From assembly GCF_000820305.1 (NCBI RefSeq), contig NZ_CDBH01000060.1, forward strand, positions 1 to 64,000: a stretch of DNA of 64,000 nucleotides, in the 5' to 3' direction. The position numbers were made by a program, and so were the translations under genes. Origin of the DNA: Aeromonas dhakensis (GTDB lineage: Bacteria > Pseudomonadota > Gammaproteobacteria > Enterobacterales > Aeromonadaceae). How positions within the stretch are numbered: the first letter of the stretch is position 1; the number at the start of each line of letters is the position of its first letter. Under the pieces are notes generated by a model, which had not been told where the DNA came from, searched no databases, and saw only the letters and a program-made list of their open reading frames with translations. Shown here piece after piece: positions 8,417 to 17,298 of the stretch.

Positions 8417-8440
8417 AGGGGCTACCGCACGGGAGCCCCT
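8417..8440. terminator. hairpin between convergent genes
   Basis: Stem AGGGGCT with AGCCCCT around a 10-base loop, between the stop of the putative effector gene and the stop of the DUF3343 gene. The T-tract is weak on both sides. Confidence 0.55.
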
Positions 8441-8447
8441 CTGCTCT

Positions 8448-8705
8448 TCAGGTGATCGGATAGCGGGCCAGTTCGCAATACTCACCGTCTTCGTCACAGC
8501 GAAAGACGGCGGCGGTTTCGCCGCGCTGGCACCACTGCTGCCACTCCTCGGGCGGGCAGTGCAGGCGGATGGCGAGACCGCAGCCGGCGCTGAGCCGGCG
8601 CGGCACGTCGCAGACCCGAAACGGGTGGGGCTGCTGCTCCAGCCGCTTGCGCAGCCTGACCGTGCCGAGGGTGGAGTGGAACAGGTAGAGGAACTCTGCG
8701 TTCAT
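8448..8705 (-). CDS. DUF3343 protein (putative Se/S carrier-like)
   Basis: 85 residues resembling the DUF3343 family: an N-terminal strand EFLYLFHSTLGTVRLRKRL, then VPRRLSAGCGLAIRLHCPPEEW. It has cysteines around residues 32, 42, 50, 59, 70 and 77. DUF3343 proteins often occur near selenium- or sulfur-handling genes and dehydratase activators. It overlaps the activase gene upstream by four bases, so the three genes 10645-8448 form one unit. It could carry sulfur or help build the metal cluster; this is inferred from context only. Confidence 0.75.
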   Translation of the reverse strand: MNAEFLYLFHSTLGTVRLRKRLEQQPHPFRVCDVPRRLSAGCGLAIRLHCPPEEWQQWCQRGETAAVFRCDEDGEYCELARYPIT

Positions 8706-9484
8706 GACTTGCCTCCCGTGCGGGCACGCGCACCGAGCAGGGCCGCCCCCAGCGCGCCGGCAAACTGGGCGTCCGGGTGGGTGGCCACATCGCAGCCCAA
8801 TCCTTGCGCCAGATAGTGGCGGAAGGTGGCGCAGTGGCTGACGCCGCCGGTAAAGAGCACCGTCGGTCTGGCACCGAGGCGGCCGATGAAGTTGGCACTG
8901 CGCCTAGCCATGGAGCGGACGATACCGGCCAGGATCGACTCGGCGGGAATGCCCGCCGAGCGCAGGCTGATCGCCTCCGACTCGGCAAATACGGTGCACA
9001 TGCTGCTGATGTCGTGGGGCTCGGCCCCTTGCAGCAGCTCGTCGAGCTGCTCGACCCGTGCCCCCAGGGTGCGGGTGATCACCTCGAGAAAGCGGCCGGT
9101 ACCGGCGGCACACTTGTCGTTCATCAGAAAGTCGGTGAGGTTGCCGTCGCCATCGAGCTGGATCACCTTGCTGTCCTGGCCGCCGATGTCGATGACGGTG
9201 TGCACCGACGGACAGAGCAGGCGTGCCCCCAGCCCGTGGCAGGAGATCTCGGTGACCCGCCGATCGGCGAACGACGCCAGATCGCGGCCATAGCCGGTCA
9301 GGGTCAGATGGGGGCGCTCTGGCAGCGCGGCCGAGAGCGTCTCCCAGCCTTGCTCGATGGCGGCCAGCGGACGAAAGGGGGTCGGCACCAGAAAACGGCG
9401 GACGATGCGCCCGCCATCCTTGTGGTCGAACAGGATCCCCTTGGTCGCACTGGAGCCCGAGTCAATCCCGATGGTGAGTGACAC
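8702..9484 (-). CDS. yjiL: acyl-CoA dehydratase activase / double-cubane protein reductase (YjiL-like)
   Basis: A BadF/HgdC-family ASKHA ATPase that couples ATP hydrolysis to low-potential electron transfer. The 260 residues start with the phosphate loop GIDSGSSATKG. They contain DIGGQDSK, the cluster cysteine in NDKCAAGTGRFLE and a second in SSMCTVFAESE; in the family these two bind one [4Fe-4S] at the dimer interface. FTGGVS is the adenosine motif near the C-terminus. It lies 9 bases after its partner, as in the E. coli yjiM-yjiL pair, and overlaps the DUF3343 gene by four bases. Confidence 0.9.
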   Translation of the reverse strand: MSLTIGIDSGSSATKGILFDHKDGGRIVRRFLVPTPFRPLAAIEQGWETLSAALPERPHLTLTGYGRDLASFADRRVTEISCHGLGARLLCPSVHTVIDIGGQDSKVIQLDGDGNLTDFLMNDKCAAGTGRFLEVITRTLGARVEQLDELLQGAEPHDISSMCTVFAESEAISLRSAGIPAESILAGIVRSMARRSANFIGRLGARPTVLFTGGVSHCATFRHYLAQGLGCDVATHPDAQFAGALGAALLGARARTGGKS

Positions 9485-9493
9485 GGCGCCTCC

Positions 9494-10645
9494 TCACAGC
9501 ATTTCGATAAAGGCCGCCAGCCGGGTGGCCAGCTGTCCCTTGTCGGCGCTGGAGTAGTCGGTCTCCACCGCCATGTAGGGGATGCCGTGGCGATCACGCA
9601 CGTGGCGCTTGATGGCGAGCGACTCCACCGCATAGGTGTGACAGGCCTGCAGGATCACGTCGATCACCCCGTCCGCCTGATACTCCTCCACCATCTGGCT
9701 CAGCAGATTCATGCGCTGGTGGTTGGGGGAGATGCAGGAGCAGCCGATGGCCAGATACTTGTCGGTCAGCGCATCGAACGGATCGCCCTCCTCGCTGACG
9801 CACTGCTCGGTCGCCTTGGCGCCGGTGCAGTTCTCGTAACCCACCACCCAGCCGCCGTGCTCCTCGATGAGGCGCACCACCTTGTCGGCGGCGCCGCCGA
9901 TGGGGCAGCCGGTGATGAGGATGCGCGGGCGGGCATCGAGCCGTTTGCCGTCGGCGTACTCGGCCTTGATGCGGCGAGTCATCTCCTGCAGCTCGCTGAT
10001 GAGCTGCTCCTTGTCGAAGCGGAAGGTGGCGCCATAGACCACCTTGAGGATGTCGGTGCCGCTCAGCGCCGGCGGATTGAGCTGACCCAGCCGGTAGAAG
10101 TCGGCCAGCGCGCGGCGCTCGCGGTTCTTCAGCACGATGGCGTCGCGCAGCGCCTGCTCGCCGATGGGCTGGCCAAACTGCTGCTCCAGCAACGCCTTGA
10201 AGCGGACGATTTCGCTGCGCCACAGGGTGCGGGAGGCCTCGTCATCGGCGCGGTTGGGCAGCTGCATCACGTGCACCGGTTTGAACTCGGCCATGTACTC
10301 GTACATCTTCTTCTTGCCGTCGCAGGTGGTTTCCCCCACCACCAGATCGGAGAAGTAGAAGTAGGGGCACTTGTCGGTCTTGCCGAACCCGTAGCTGCTC
10401 TTGATCAGCGGGCAGAGGTTGCGGGGCAGATCTTTCTCGGCCTCCTCGATGGTCTCGTCGCTGGTGGAGCAGAGCGAGACCACCACGGCACCGGCGGCCA
10501 TCGCCACCTCTTGCGGCATGAAGGTGCAGTAGGTGCCGACCAGGGGGATCTGTCGCTCCTTGAGTGCCATCACGGCCAGAAAGCCCTGACGGCGGGCATC
10601 TGAAAAACTGTCGAAAATGGTTGGCAACTCGGTGATCAGTGACAT
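9494..10645 (-). CDS. yjiM: double-cubane cluster / 2-hydroxyacyl-CoA dehydratase-type protein (YjiM-like)
   Basis: HgdB/C-like iron-sulfur reductase of 383 residues. Cysteines in the first third (C40, C59, C78, C93, C108) and later ones in TGCPIGG, ENCTG, IGCSC and QACHTY fit the double-cubane [8Fe-9S] protein family. That family reduces small molecules at very low potential with help from the YjiL-type ATPase; the physiological substrate is unknown. The start at 10645 (SLITELPT) follows a GGCAGGA ribosome site, while a longer frame from 10708 adds an unrelated leader. A TATAAT (10722-10717, minus strand) lies upstream without a good -35, so an activator is likely. Confidence 0.88.
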   Translation of the reverse strand: MSLITELPTIFDSFSDARRQGFLAVMALKERQIPLVGTYCTFMPQEVAMAAGAVVVSLCSTSDETIEEAEKDLPRNLCPLIKSSYGFGKTDKCPYFYFSDLVVGETTCDGKKKMYEYMAEFKPVHVMQLPNRADDEASRTLWRSEIVRFKALLEQQFGQPIGEQALRDAIVLKNRERRALADFYRLGQLNPPALSGTDILKVVYGATFRFDKEQLISELQEMTRRIKAEYADGKRLDARPRILITGCPIGGAADKVVRLIEEHGGWVVGYENCTGAKATEQCVSEEGDPFDALTDKYLAIGCSCISPNHQRMNLLSQMVEEYQADGVIDVILQACHTYAVESLAIKRHVRDRHGIPYMAVETDYSSADKGQLATRLAAFIEML

Positions 10646-10848
10646 AGGCGATCCTGCCCTGGTGAGAAAAAGAAGAGACGGAGGGCCGCCATTGCGCAGA
10701 CCTTCCAACCGCGGGAATTATACCTTTGGGGGTAATCTGAAAATTGCGGTGGATCACAAGGTGCCGGATAAAGCCTTGATAAAAGGGTGGTTATTGGCCC
10801 TGTTCGAGATGGGCCAGATCAGGAGAGGTAAAAGAGGCAACAAAGAAA

Positions 10849-10871
10849 CGGGCACCGAAAGGTGCCCGTTG
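10849..10871 (-). terminator. terminator of yadGH
   Basis: Stem AACGGGCACC with GGTGCCCGTT, followed on the minus strand by TTCTTTG. It lies 8 bases after the yadH stop. Confidence 0.8.
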
Positions 10872-10878
10872 CATTGCA

Positions 10879-11652
10879 TCAGTGGCGCAGCCCGGTGCCG
10901 CGTGAGATGAGCCACCAGGCCAGACCGTAGAGAGCCGCAATGAAGCCGATGATGATGAGGTAGGCGGTGCCGAGCGGCACGTCGGAGATCCCGAGAAAGC
11001 CGTAACGGAACGCGTTCACCATGTAGATGATCGGGTTCACCTGGGAGACCCCCTGCCAGAAGGGTGGCAGCAGGCTGATGGAGTAGAACACCCCGCCCAG
11101 GTAAGTGAGCGGCGTCAGCACGAAGGTGGGGATGATGCTGATGTCGTCGAAGGTCTTGGCAAACACCGCGTTGATGAGGCCGCCCAGCGAGAAGAGGATG
11201 GCGGTCAGCAGCACGGTGAAGCAGACGCTGAACAGGTGGTGGATCTGCAGCGGCACGAAGAACAGCGACACCAGGGTGACGATGAGGCCGACACAGAGGC
11301 CGCGCGCCACACCGCCGCCCACATAACCGGCGATGATGACGTAGTTGGGCACCGGCGCCACCAGCAGCTCCTCCACGTTGCGCTGGAACTTGGCGCTGAA
11401 GAAGGAGGAGGCGACGTTGGAGTAGGAGTTGGTGATGACCGACATCATGATGAGGCCGGGCACGATGAACTCCATGTAGCTGAAGCCCCCCATGTCACCG
11501 ATGCGGCCGCCGATGAGGTTGCCGAAGATGACGAAGTAGAGGCTCATGGTGATGGCGGGCGGCACCAGGGTCTGGATCCAGATCCGGGTGAAGCGGCTGA
11601 TCTCCTTGGCCAGAATGCTCTTGAAGGCGATGTAGTAAGTGGTCAGGTTCAT
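10879..11652 (-). CDS. yadH: ABC-2 type permease, YadH-like
   Basis: Inner-membrane half of an ABC exporter, 257 residues with about six helices. Family features are a cytoplasmic N-terminus (IAFKSILAKEISRFTRIWIQ), helix 1 LVPPAITMSLYFVIFGNLIG, and a C-terminal stretch near LGGVFYSISLLPP that matches the ABC-2 signature region. The start at 11652 overlaps the ATPase gene by four bases (ATGA). The exported compound is unknown. A longer minus-strand frame reaching 12045 is only a shadow of yadG. Confidence 0.9.
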   Translation of the reverse strand: MNLTTYYIAFKSILAKEISRFTRIWIQTLVPPAITMSLYFVIFGNLIGGRIGDMGGFSYMEFIVPGLIMMSVITNSYSNVASSFFSAKFQRNVEELLVAPVPNYVIIAGYVGGGVARGLCVGLIVTLVSLFFVPLQIHHLFSVCFTVLLTAILFSLGGLINAVFAKTFDDISIIPTFVLTPLTYLGGVFYSISLLPPFWQGVSQVNPIIYMVNAFRYGFLGISDVPLGTAYLIIIGFIAALYGLAWWLISRGTGLRH

Positions 11653-12566
11653 GCTTTTCTCCCCTCCTCGACCAGGCTGACAAACAGCTCTTCCAGCCGG
11701 TTGGCCTTGTTGCGCATGCTCAGTACCTGCACCTGCTGGCTCGACAGCTGCTCGAACAGGCTGTTGAGAGACTGGCTCTTGTCCAGATCCACCTCCAGGG
11801 TGCGTTCGTCCTGCATGCGGCCGTTGAACTCCGGCAGGTTCGGCACGGCGGAGCCCGGCGCCAGATCCAGCATGAAGGTCTCGCGGCCCAGCTTGCCCAG
11901 CAGCTTCTTCATGCTGGTGTTCTCGATGAGGCGCCCCTTGTCGATGATGCCGATGTTGCGACACAGCATCTCCGCCTCTTCCAGATAGTGGGTGGTGAGT
12001 ATGATGGTGACGCCCTGCTCGTTGAGATCCTTGAGGAAATTCCACATGGAGCGACGGATCTCGATATCCACCCCGGCGGTCGGCTCGTCGAGGATCAGCA
12101 GCTTGGGCTCATGCATCAGGGCGCGGGCGATCATCAGCCGGCGCTTCATGCCGCCGGAGAGGGTGCGAGCCGGCATGTCGCGCTTGTCCCACAGGTCGAG
12201 CTGGCGCAGGTACTTCTCGGCGCGGATCTTGGCCTCGGCCCGCGGCACGCCATAGAAGCCGGCCTGATGGGTGACGATCTGGATCACCTTCTCGAACTGG
12301 CTGAAGTTGAACTCCTGCGGCACCAGCCCGAGCTGGGCCTTGGCCTCTTCCAGGTGGGTGTCGATGTCGTAGCCGAACACCTTCACCTTGCCGGCACTCT
12401 TGTTCACCAGCGAGCTGATGATGCCGATAGTGGTGGACTTGCCCGCCCCGTTGGGGCCGAGCAGGGCGAAGAAATCCCCCTGTTTGACAGTGAGATCAAT
12501 GCCTTTAAGGGCTTCGACGCCCCCCTGATAGGTCTTCTTCAGGCCGCTGATTTCCAGTGCGTTCAT
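11649..12566 (-). CDS. yadG: ABC transporter ATP-binding protein, YadG-like
   Basis: 305 residues. Walker A GPNGAGKST, Q-loop LVPQEFNF, signature LSGGMKRR, Walker B LLILDEPTAGVD and the switch His in LTTHYLEEAE are all present, so it should be active. The C-terminal tail after residue ~215 is typical of ATPases paired with ABC-2 permeases. It is transcribed with yadH, and a hairpin (12607-12624) separates it from hpt upstream. Confidence 0.93.
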   Translation of the reverse strand: MNALEISGLKKTYQGGVEALKGIDLTVKQGDFFALLGPNGAGKSTTIGIISSLVNKSAGKVKVFGYDIDTHLEEAKAQLGLVPQEFNFSQFEKVIQIVTHQAGFYGVPRAEAKIRAEKYLRQLDLWDKRDMPARTLSGGMKRRLMIARALMHEPKLLILDEPTAGVDIEIRRSMWNFLKDLNEQGVTIILTTHYLEEAEMLCRNIGIIDKGRLIENTSMKKLLGKLGRETFMLDLAPGSAVPNLPEFNGRMQDERTLEVDLDKSQSLNSLFEQLSSQQVQVLSMRNKANRLEELFVSLVEEGRKA

Positions 12567-12606
12567 TGCAACCCCTGTGATGGCTCATCCCATCTCGAGA
12601 CAGAAA

Positions 12607-12624
12607 AGGCGGCCAAGGCCGCCT
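12607..12624 (-). terminator. terminator of hpt
   Basis: Stem AGGCGGCC with GGCCGCCT around two bases, followed on the minus strand by TTTTCTG, 54 bases past the hpt stop. Confidence 0.75.
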
Positions 12625-12677
12625 GCAGACAGAAAATGGCGCTCTGCCACCTTGCCCGTCATATTCCTGAACCTTGC

Positions 12678-13208
12678 TTACTCTTGCGGTACTACCTTGC
12701 CGATGAACGGCAGATTGCGGTACTTCTGGGCATAATCGATGCCGCAGCCCACCACGAATTCATCCGGAATGGAGAAACCGATCCAGTCCACCGGCACCTG
12801 CACTTCACGGCGGGACGGCTTGTCCAGCAGGGTACAGATGGCCAGGGATTTCGGCTCGCGCAGAGAGAGGATCTCGCGCACCTTGTTGAGGGTGTAGCCG
12901 GTGTCGATGATGTCTTCGACGATCACCACGTCCTTCCCTTTGATGTCGTCATCCAGGTCTTTCAGGATGCGCACGTCGCGGGTGCTGTGCATGCCGGAGC
13001 CATAGCTGGAGGCGGTCATAAAATCCAGGGTGATGGGCAGCTGGGTCTGGCGGCACAGGTCGGCCAGGAAGACGCAGGAGCCGCGCAGCAGGCCGATCAT
13101 GACCACTTCATCAGAGCCCTGGTAACGGGCGGTGATCTCTTCACCCAATTTGGCGATCCGGGCGGCGACTTCAGCCTCGGAGATCATCACCTCGACAGTG
13201 TGTTTCAT
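12678..13208 (-). CDS. hpt: hypoxanthine phosphoribosyltransferase
   Basis: Purine salvage enzyme making IMP (and GMP) from hypoxanthine (guanine) and PRPP. 176 residues. The PRPP-binding signature is [14 protein letters not shown], the flexible loop has SSYG, and the base-binding strand is near [14 protein letters not shown]. The start at 13208 follows GGAG by six bases; a GTG one codon earlier is possible. It diverges from the litR gene, the same pairing seen between hpt and hapR/luxR in vibrios. Confidence 0.95.
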   Translation of the reverse strand: MKHTVEVMISEAEVAARIAKLGEEITARYQGSDEVVMIGLLRGSCVFLADLCRQTQLPITLDFMTASSYGSGMHSTRDVRILKDLDDDIKGKDVVIVEDIIDTGYTLNKVREILSLREPKSLAICTLLDKPSRREVQVPVDWIGFSIPDEFVVGCGIDYAQKYRNLPFIGKVVPQE

Positions 13209-13408
13209 CACTTACTCCATAATGGCCAAAGCAAATTTGGCCGTTCATTAACGTCAAAACCGATGATTCTACCATTCAAGCCGAAGGGCGTCAGGCATAC
13301 GTGATGCTTTTATCGGCTTATTTTAATTGATAGAGTTAGCAGGCCCTCGGGCATTATCGGTGACAATACTATAAACACCATAATCAATAACTATTAGATG
13401 AAAAAACT

Positions 13409-14023
13409 ATGGAACCACGCGCAGAAATTAGACGTCGAACCCGGCTTTCGCCGGAGGCCCGACGCAATCAATTGATGGAATGTGCCATCGAGGTGTTTTC
13501 CCGTCGCGGCATCGGCCGTGCGGGTCACGCCGAAATCGCAGAACAGGCCAAGGTCTCGGTTGCTACCGTGTTCAACTATTTCAACACCCGTGAAGAGCTG
13601 GTGGATGAAGTGTTGGCCGAGATCGAACGTTTCGTGCATCAGATGCTGGAACAGGCCTACTCCGGCCAGGGCCCGGTCAGCGACAGCATTCGCCGCCACG
13701 TGAAGCTGTTTGTTGACGCCGCCTACGATCAGCCTGACCACGCCAGCATCTGGCTGGAGTGGAGCTCATCGGTGCGGGAAGAGGTCTGGCCCCGTTACGC
13801 CAAGCTGCTGGACAAGGCTCTGGAGCGCATTGCACCTCACCTGCAACGCGCCATGGATGCCGGCGAGATCCAGAGCGTGCTGTCGGCGCAGGATCTGGCC
13901 CGCTCCCTGACCGGCTTTGGCTACGTCATGATGCAGATGATCAATCAGCCACAACGCCCGAGCCGGGAAGAGGTGACCGATTTTCTGTTCAAGTACGTAA
14001 CCGCCCCCATCCAGGCAGCCTAA
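13409..14023 (+). CDS. litR: LuxR/HapR-type quorum-sensing master regulator (TetR family)
   Basis: TetR-fold DNA-binding protein, 204 residues. The N-terminus RRRTRLSPEARRNQLMECAI, then RRGIGRAGHAEIAE and VSVATVFNYFNTREELVDEV, is nearly the HapR/SmcR/LuxR DNA-binding domain. WLEWSSSVREEVWP in the ligand domain is also conserved in that family. In vibrios these control biofilm, proteases and secretion at high cell density. The AT-rich leader 13320-13408 could hold regulatory sites; I could not identify a small-RNA pairing site. Ends in a strong terminator. Confidence 0.92.
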   Translation: MEPRAEIRRRTRLSPEARRNQLMECAIEVFSRRGIGRAGHAEIAEQAKVSVATVFNYFNTREELVDEVLAEIERFVHQMLEQAYSGQGPVSDSIRRHVKLFVDAAYDQPDHASIWLEWSSSVREEVWPRYAKLLDKALERIAPHLQRAMDAGEIQSVLSAQDLARSLTGFGYVMMQMINQPQRPSREEVTDFLFKYVTAPIQAA

Positions 14024-14034
14024 CCCGCGCCAGC

Positions 14035-14074
14035 AAAAAAGCGGCGCCGAACTGTTCAGGTTGGCGCCGCTTTT
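14035..14074. terminator. bidirectional terminator between litR and ubiX
   Basis: Stem AAAAGCGGCGCC with GGCGCCGCTTTT, flanked by A6 on the left and TTTTGTTT on the right, between convergent genes. Confidence 0.88.
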
Positions 14075-14096
14075 GTTTGTCCGCTATCCGCTCATC

Positions 14097-14708
14097 TCAC
14101 CCTTTGGCGTAGCCCCAGCGGCGGGTTAGTGCGTGCTCGATCCCCAGATGATCGAGGATCCGCGCCACCATGAAGTCCACCAGATCCGCGATGCTTTTTG
14201 GCTCATGATAAAAGCCCGGCGCCGCCGGCATGATGGTCACCCCAAGGCGGGCCAGTTTCAGCATGTTCTCCAGGTGGATCGCCGAGAAGGGGCTCTCGCG
14301 GGGCACCAGGATCAGCTGGCCGCGCTCCTTGATCACCACGTCCGCCGCCCGCTCCAGCAGGTTGTCGGAGGTGCCGTTGGCAATGGCCGAGACGGTGCCC
14401 ATGGAGCAGGGGCAGACCACCATCTGCCTGGGCGCCGCCGAACCGGAGGCCACCGGCGAGAACCACTCCTCCTTGCCACAGGCGACGATCTGCCCCTCCT
14501 TGGCGCCATATTGGCGACAGAGGTAGGCAGAGATCTCTTTTGGCGAGCTAGGCCACTCCTGCTGCTGCTCGGTCTTGAGCACCACACGAGCCGCCGAAGA
14601 GGCGAGCAGATAGACCCGATAGTCCGCCTGCACCAGGCATTCCAGCAGGCGCAGGGCATAGGGGGCGCCGGAGGCACCGGTCAGCGCCAGGGTGATCGCT
14701 TTGTTCAT
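14097..14708 (-). CDS. ubiX: flavin prenyltransferase UbiX
   Basis: Makes prenylated FMN, the cofactor of the ubiquinone decarboxylase UbiD. 203 residues with the flavoprotein start [32 protein letters not shown] and [17 protein letters not shown], all family signatures. It overlaps mpl by four bases, so the two are co-transcribed. Confidence 0.95.
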   Translation of the reverse strand: MNKAITLALTGASGAPYALRLLECLVQADYRVYLLASSAARVVLKTEQQQEWPSSPKEISAYLCRQYGAKEGQIVACGKEEWFSPVASGSAAPRQMVVCPCSMGTVSAIANGTSDNLLERAADVVIKERGQLILVPRESPFSAIHLENMLKLARLGVTIMPAAPGFYHEPKSIADLVDFMVARILDHLGIEHALTRRWGYAKG

Positions 14709-16075
14709 AGCTGGCCGTGATAGTCCTTGAGGCGGGCGATCAGCTTGTCATGAATGCCGCCGAAGCCGCCGTTGCTCATGATCAGAATATGATCGCCATC
14801 GCGGCACTCGGCCACCAGCCGGTTGATCAGGGTCTCCAGATCGTTGAACACCTTGGCCGGTCGGGTCATGTGGGCGGTCACCTCGCCGAGATCCCAGCCG
14901 ATGTTGGGCGGCTGGAAGAAGAACACCTCGTCGGCGCCGTCGAAACAACCTGCCAGCTCTTCCTTGTGCACTCCCAGCTTCATGGTATTGGAGCGGGGCT
15001 CCAGCACTGCCAGGATACGGGCCTTGCCCACCTTGGCGCGCAGGCCGCCGAGGGTGGTTTCGATGGCGGTGGGGTGGTGGGCGAAGTCGTCATAGATGCT
15101 GATGCCGGCCACTTCCCCCTTGAGCTCCATGCGCCGCTTGGGAGACTTGAACTGGCAGAGGGCCGCAATGCCGTGCTCCACCATGACACCGGCATGGCGG
15201 GCGGCGGCGATGGCCATCAGGCCGTTGTTGACGTTGTGCTCGCCGATGCACTCCCAGTGCACCTCGCCCTGTTTCACGCCGTCCAGCCATACCTCGAAGG
15301 CAGAGCCATCGTCGGCCAGCTTGACCGCCTTCCACTTGGCATCGTCCTGACCCACCAGCTCCACTTCACTCCAGCAGCCCATCTTGCGCACGGCGGCCAG
15401 GTTCTCGTCCCCCTTGGGGAAGAGCACTCGACCGTTGCTCGGCACGGTACGCATCAGGTGGTGGAACTGGCGCTGGATGGCGGCGAGATCCGGGAAGATA
15501 TCCGCATGGTCAAACTCCAGGTTGTTCATCACCAGGGTACGCGGGTGGTAGTGGACGAACTTGGAGCGCTTGTCGAAGAAGGCACAGTCATACTCGTCCG
15601 CCTCGATGACAAAGAAGGGGGCGGAGCCGAGACGGGCGGAGACCGGGAAGTTGCCGGGCACGCCGCCGATGAGGAAGCCGGGCTCCAGCTTGGCGTATTC
15701 CAGTACCCAGGCCAGCATGCTGGCGGTGGTAGTCTTGCCGTGGGTGCCGGCGACGGCCAGCACCCAGCGATCCTGCAGCACGTGCTCCAACAGCCACTGG
15801 GGGCCGGAGATGTAGGGCAGATTGCGATCCAGCACATACTCCACACAGGGGTTGCCGCGGCTCATGGCGTTGCCGACTACCACCAGATCCGGCGCCGGAT
15901 CGAGCTGGGAAGGGTCGTAGCCTTCGGTCAGTTCGATGCCCTGTTGCTCGAGCTGGGTACTCATGGGGGGATAGACATTGGCGTCAGAGCCGGTGACCCG
16001 ATAACCAAGCTGTTTTGCCAACACCGCCAGACCACCCATGAAGGTGCCGCAGATCCCGAGAATGTGAATATGCAT
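14705..16075 (-). CDS. mpl: UDP-N-acetylmuramate:tripeptide ligase
   Basis: Murein-recycling ligase joining recovered tripeptide to UDP-MurNAc in the cytoplasm. 456 residues of Mur-ligase layout: N-terminal [18 protein letters not shown] loop [30 protein letters not shown], and a C-terminal [11 protein letters not shown]. The ATG at 16075 has AAGGAAGC upstream; the long in-frame extension to 16240 runs into the ppa promoter and is not part of the protein. Divergent from ppa. Confidence 0.95.
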   Translation of the reverse strand: MHIHILGICGTFMGGLAVLAKQLGYRVTGSDANVYPPMSTQLEQQGIELTEGYDPSQLDPAPDLVVVGNAMSRGNPCVEYVLDRNLPYISGPQWLLEHVLQDRWVLAVAGTHGKTTTASMLAWVLEYAKLEPGFLIGGVPGNFPVSARLGSAPFFVIEADEYDCAFFDKRSKFVHYHPRTLVMNNLEFDHADIFPDLAAIQRQFHHLMRTVPSNGRVLFPKGDENLAAVRKMGCWSEVELVGQDDAKWKAVKLADDGSAFEVWLDGVKQGEVHWECIGEHNVNNGLMAIAAARHAGVMVEHGIAALCQFKSPKRRMELKGEVAGISIYDDFAHHPTAIETTLGGLRAKVGKARILAVLEPRSNTMKLGVHKEELAGCFDGADEVFFFQPPNIGWDLGEVTAHMTRPAKVFNDLETLINRLVAECRDGDHILIMSNGGFGGIHDKLIARLKDYHGQL

Positions 16076-16254
16076 ACCGCTTCCTTTCGCAGTAAAGGGA
16101 AGTGCGCATTCTAACAAGGTGACGGCAATTTGGCAGACCCAAGCTGCAGGGTATCCACCAACTCTGTCGCAGTGGCCCTGAAATATGGTCATTTGACGCG
16201 ACATCGCTATAATATCGGCCTGCAAACTTGACTCCAACACTCAAAGGAAACGTC

Positions 16255-16785
16255 ATGAGCCTGAATCTGGTACCGGCTGGCAAGAGCCTGCCCGACGACA
16301 TCTACGTCATCATCGAAATCCCGCAGAACGCCGACCCGATCAAATACGAAGTCGACAAGGACAGCGGTGCCATCTTCGTTGATCGCTTCATGTCTACCCC
16401 GATGTTCTATCCGTGCAACTACGGCTACGTGAACGCCACCCTGTCTCTGGATGGTGATCCGGTTGACGTGCTGGTTCCGACTCCCTACCCGCTGCTGGCC
16501 GGCTCCGTCATTCGCTGCCGCCCGGTTGGCGTGCTGAAGATGACCGACGAATCTGGCGAAGACGCCAAGATCGTGGCCGTTCCGCACTCCAAGCTGACCA
16601 AGCAGTACGACCACATCCAGGATGTGAACGATCTGCCCGAGCTGCTGCGCGCCCAGATCCAGCACTTCTTCGAGCGCTACAAAGAGCTGGAAGCTGGCAA
16701 GTGGGTCAAGGTTGAAGGCTGGGGCGACAAGGCCGCTGCCGAAGCAGAGATCAAGAGCTCTGCCGAGCGTTACGCTGCCAAGTAA
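16255..16785 (+). CDS. ppa: inorganic pyrophosphatase
   Basis: Type I soluble pyrophosphatase, 176 residues, hydrolysing PPi with magnesium. Seen are [19 protein letters not shown], the signature [10 protein letters not shown] with catalytic aspartates, and KIVAVP. AAAGGAAAC precedes the start by about six bases. A perfect -10 TATAAT lies at 16208-16213, 41 bases upstream. TTGACG at 16193 is too close to serve as its -35. Confidence 0.97.
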   Translation: MSLNLVPAGKSLPDDIYVIIEIPQNADPIKYEVDKDSGAIFVDRFMSTPMFYPCNYGYVNATLSLDGDPVDVLVPTPYPLLAGSVIRCRPVGVLKMTDESGEDAKIVAVPHSKLTKQYDHIQDVNDLPELLRAQIQHFFERYKELEAGKWVKVEGWGDKAAAEAEIKSSAERYAAK

Positions 16786-16801
16786 GCGTAACCTTCGTGA
16801 A

Positions 16802-16827
16802 AAAAGGCGCCTCAGGGCGCCTTTTTC
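16802..16827. terminator. terminator of ppa
   Basis: Stem AAAAAGGCGCC with GGCGCCTTTTT, 17 bases after the ppa stop. It overlaps the last codons of the convergent small gene. Confidence 0.9.
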
Positions 16828-17159
16828 GTGGGCTGTTGCTGGGGCTGACCCGGCGTCACACCGCTGGGATCCCCCTGTATATAGATGTCACGTCCATCCT
16901 GCTGATAGGGCCGATAGTAATTCCCCCCGCAGCGATAACTGCCGCCAGCATCGCTCATCAGCTCGCAGTTTACCGGCAGCACCTCAAGCCACTTGATGGC
17001 CTGCTGAAAGCGCAGCCACTCCTGCCACTCATGTTCCTTCGCCAGCTTGTCGCGCAGGGCAAAGGTATCCGCGCTGGACATTCCCTGGTTGACGATGACA
17101 GGCCCCGCCGCGGCCGGCAGCGTGGCCAACAGCAGCAACAAGGGTGTGATTCGCTTCAT
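16812..17159 (-). CDS. small exported protein of unknown function
   Basis: 115 residues: signal peptide KRITPLLLLLATLPAAAG, then a mature domain with AKEHEWQEWLRFQQAIKWLE, two cysteines (NCELMSD, YRCGGNYY) that could form a disulfide, and a Pro/Gln/Lys-rich tail. The start at 17159 has AGGAAA upstream and is favoured over an earlier in-frame ATG. The stop lies inside the ppa terminator hairpin. No function recognised. Confidence 0.7.
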   Translation of the reverse strand: MKRITPLLLLLATLPAAAGPVIVNQGMSSADTFALRDKLAKEHEWQEWLRFQQAIKWLEVLPVNCELMSDAGGSYRCGGNYYRPYQQDGRDIYIQGDPSGVTPGQPQQQPTKKAP

Positions 17160-17298
17160 GACGGTTTCCTGCATGACTTATTTCCAGAATTAAATTAAAA
17201 GCCCGATCAATCTGTTATCAAAATCACAAATGCCAGACTCATCCAAAATCGGCCAGCTCACCTAGTTGTTTATTATCACCCCGAGCAGGATGCACATC

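Noticed and set aside
10711-10780. FNR site before the YjiM-like gene
   Set aside because: Only half-sites (TTGAT-like) are seen, with no TTGAT-N4-ATCAA dyad.
16193-16198. TTGACG as -35 of ppa
   Set aside because: Only nine bases from the TATAAT at 16208, too short for sigma-70.
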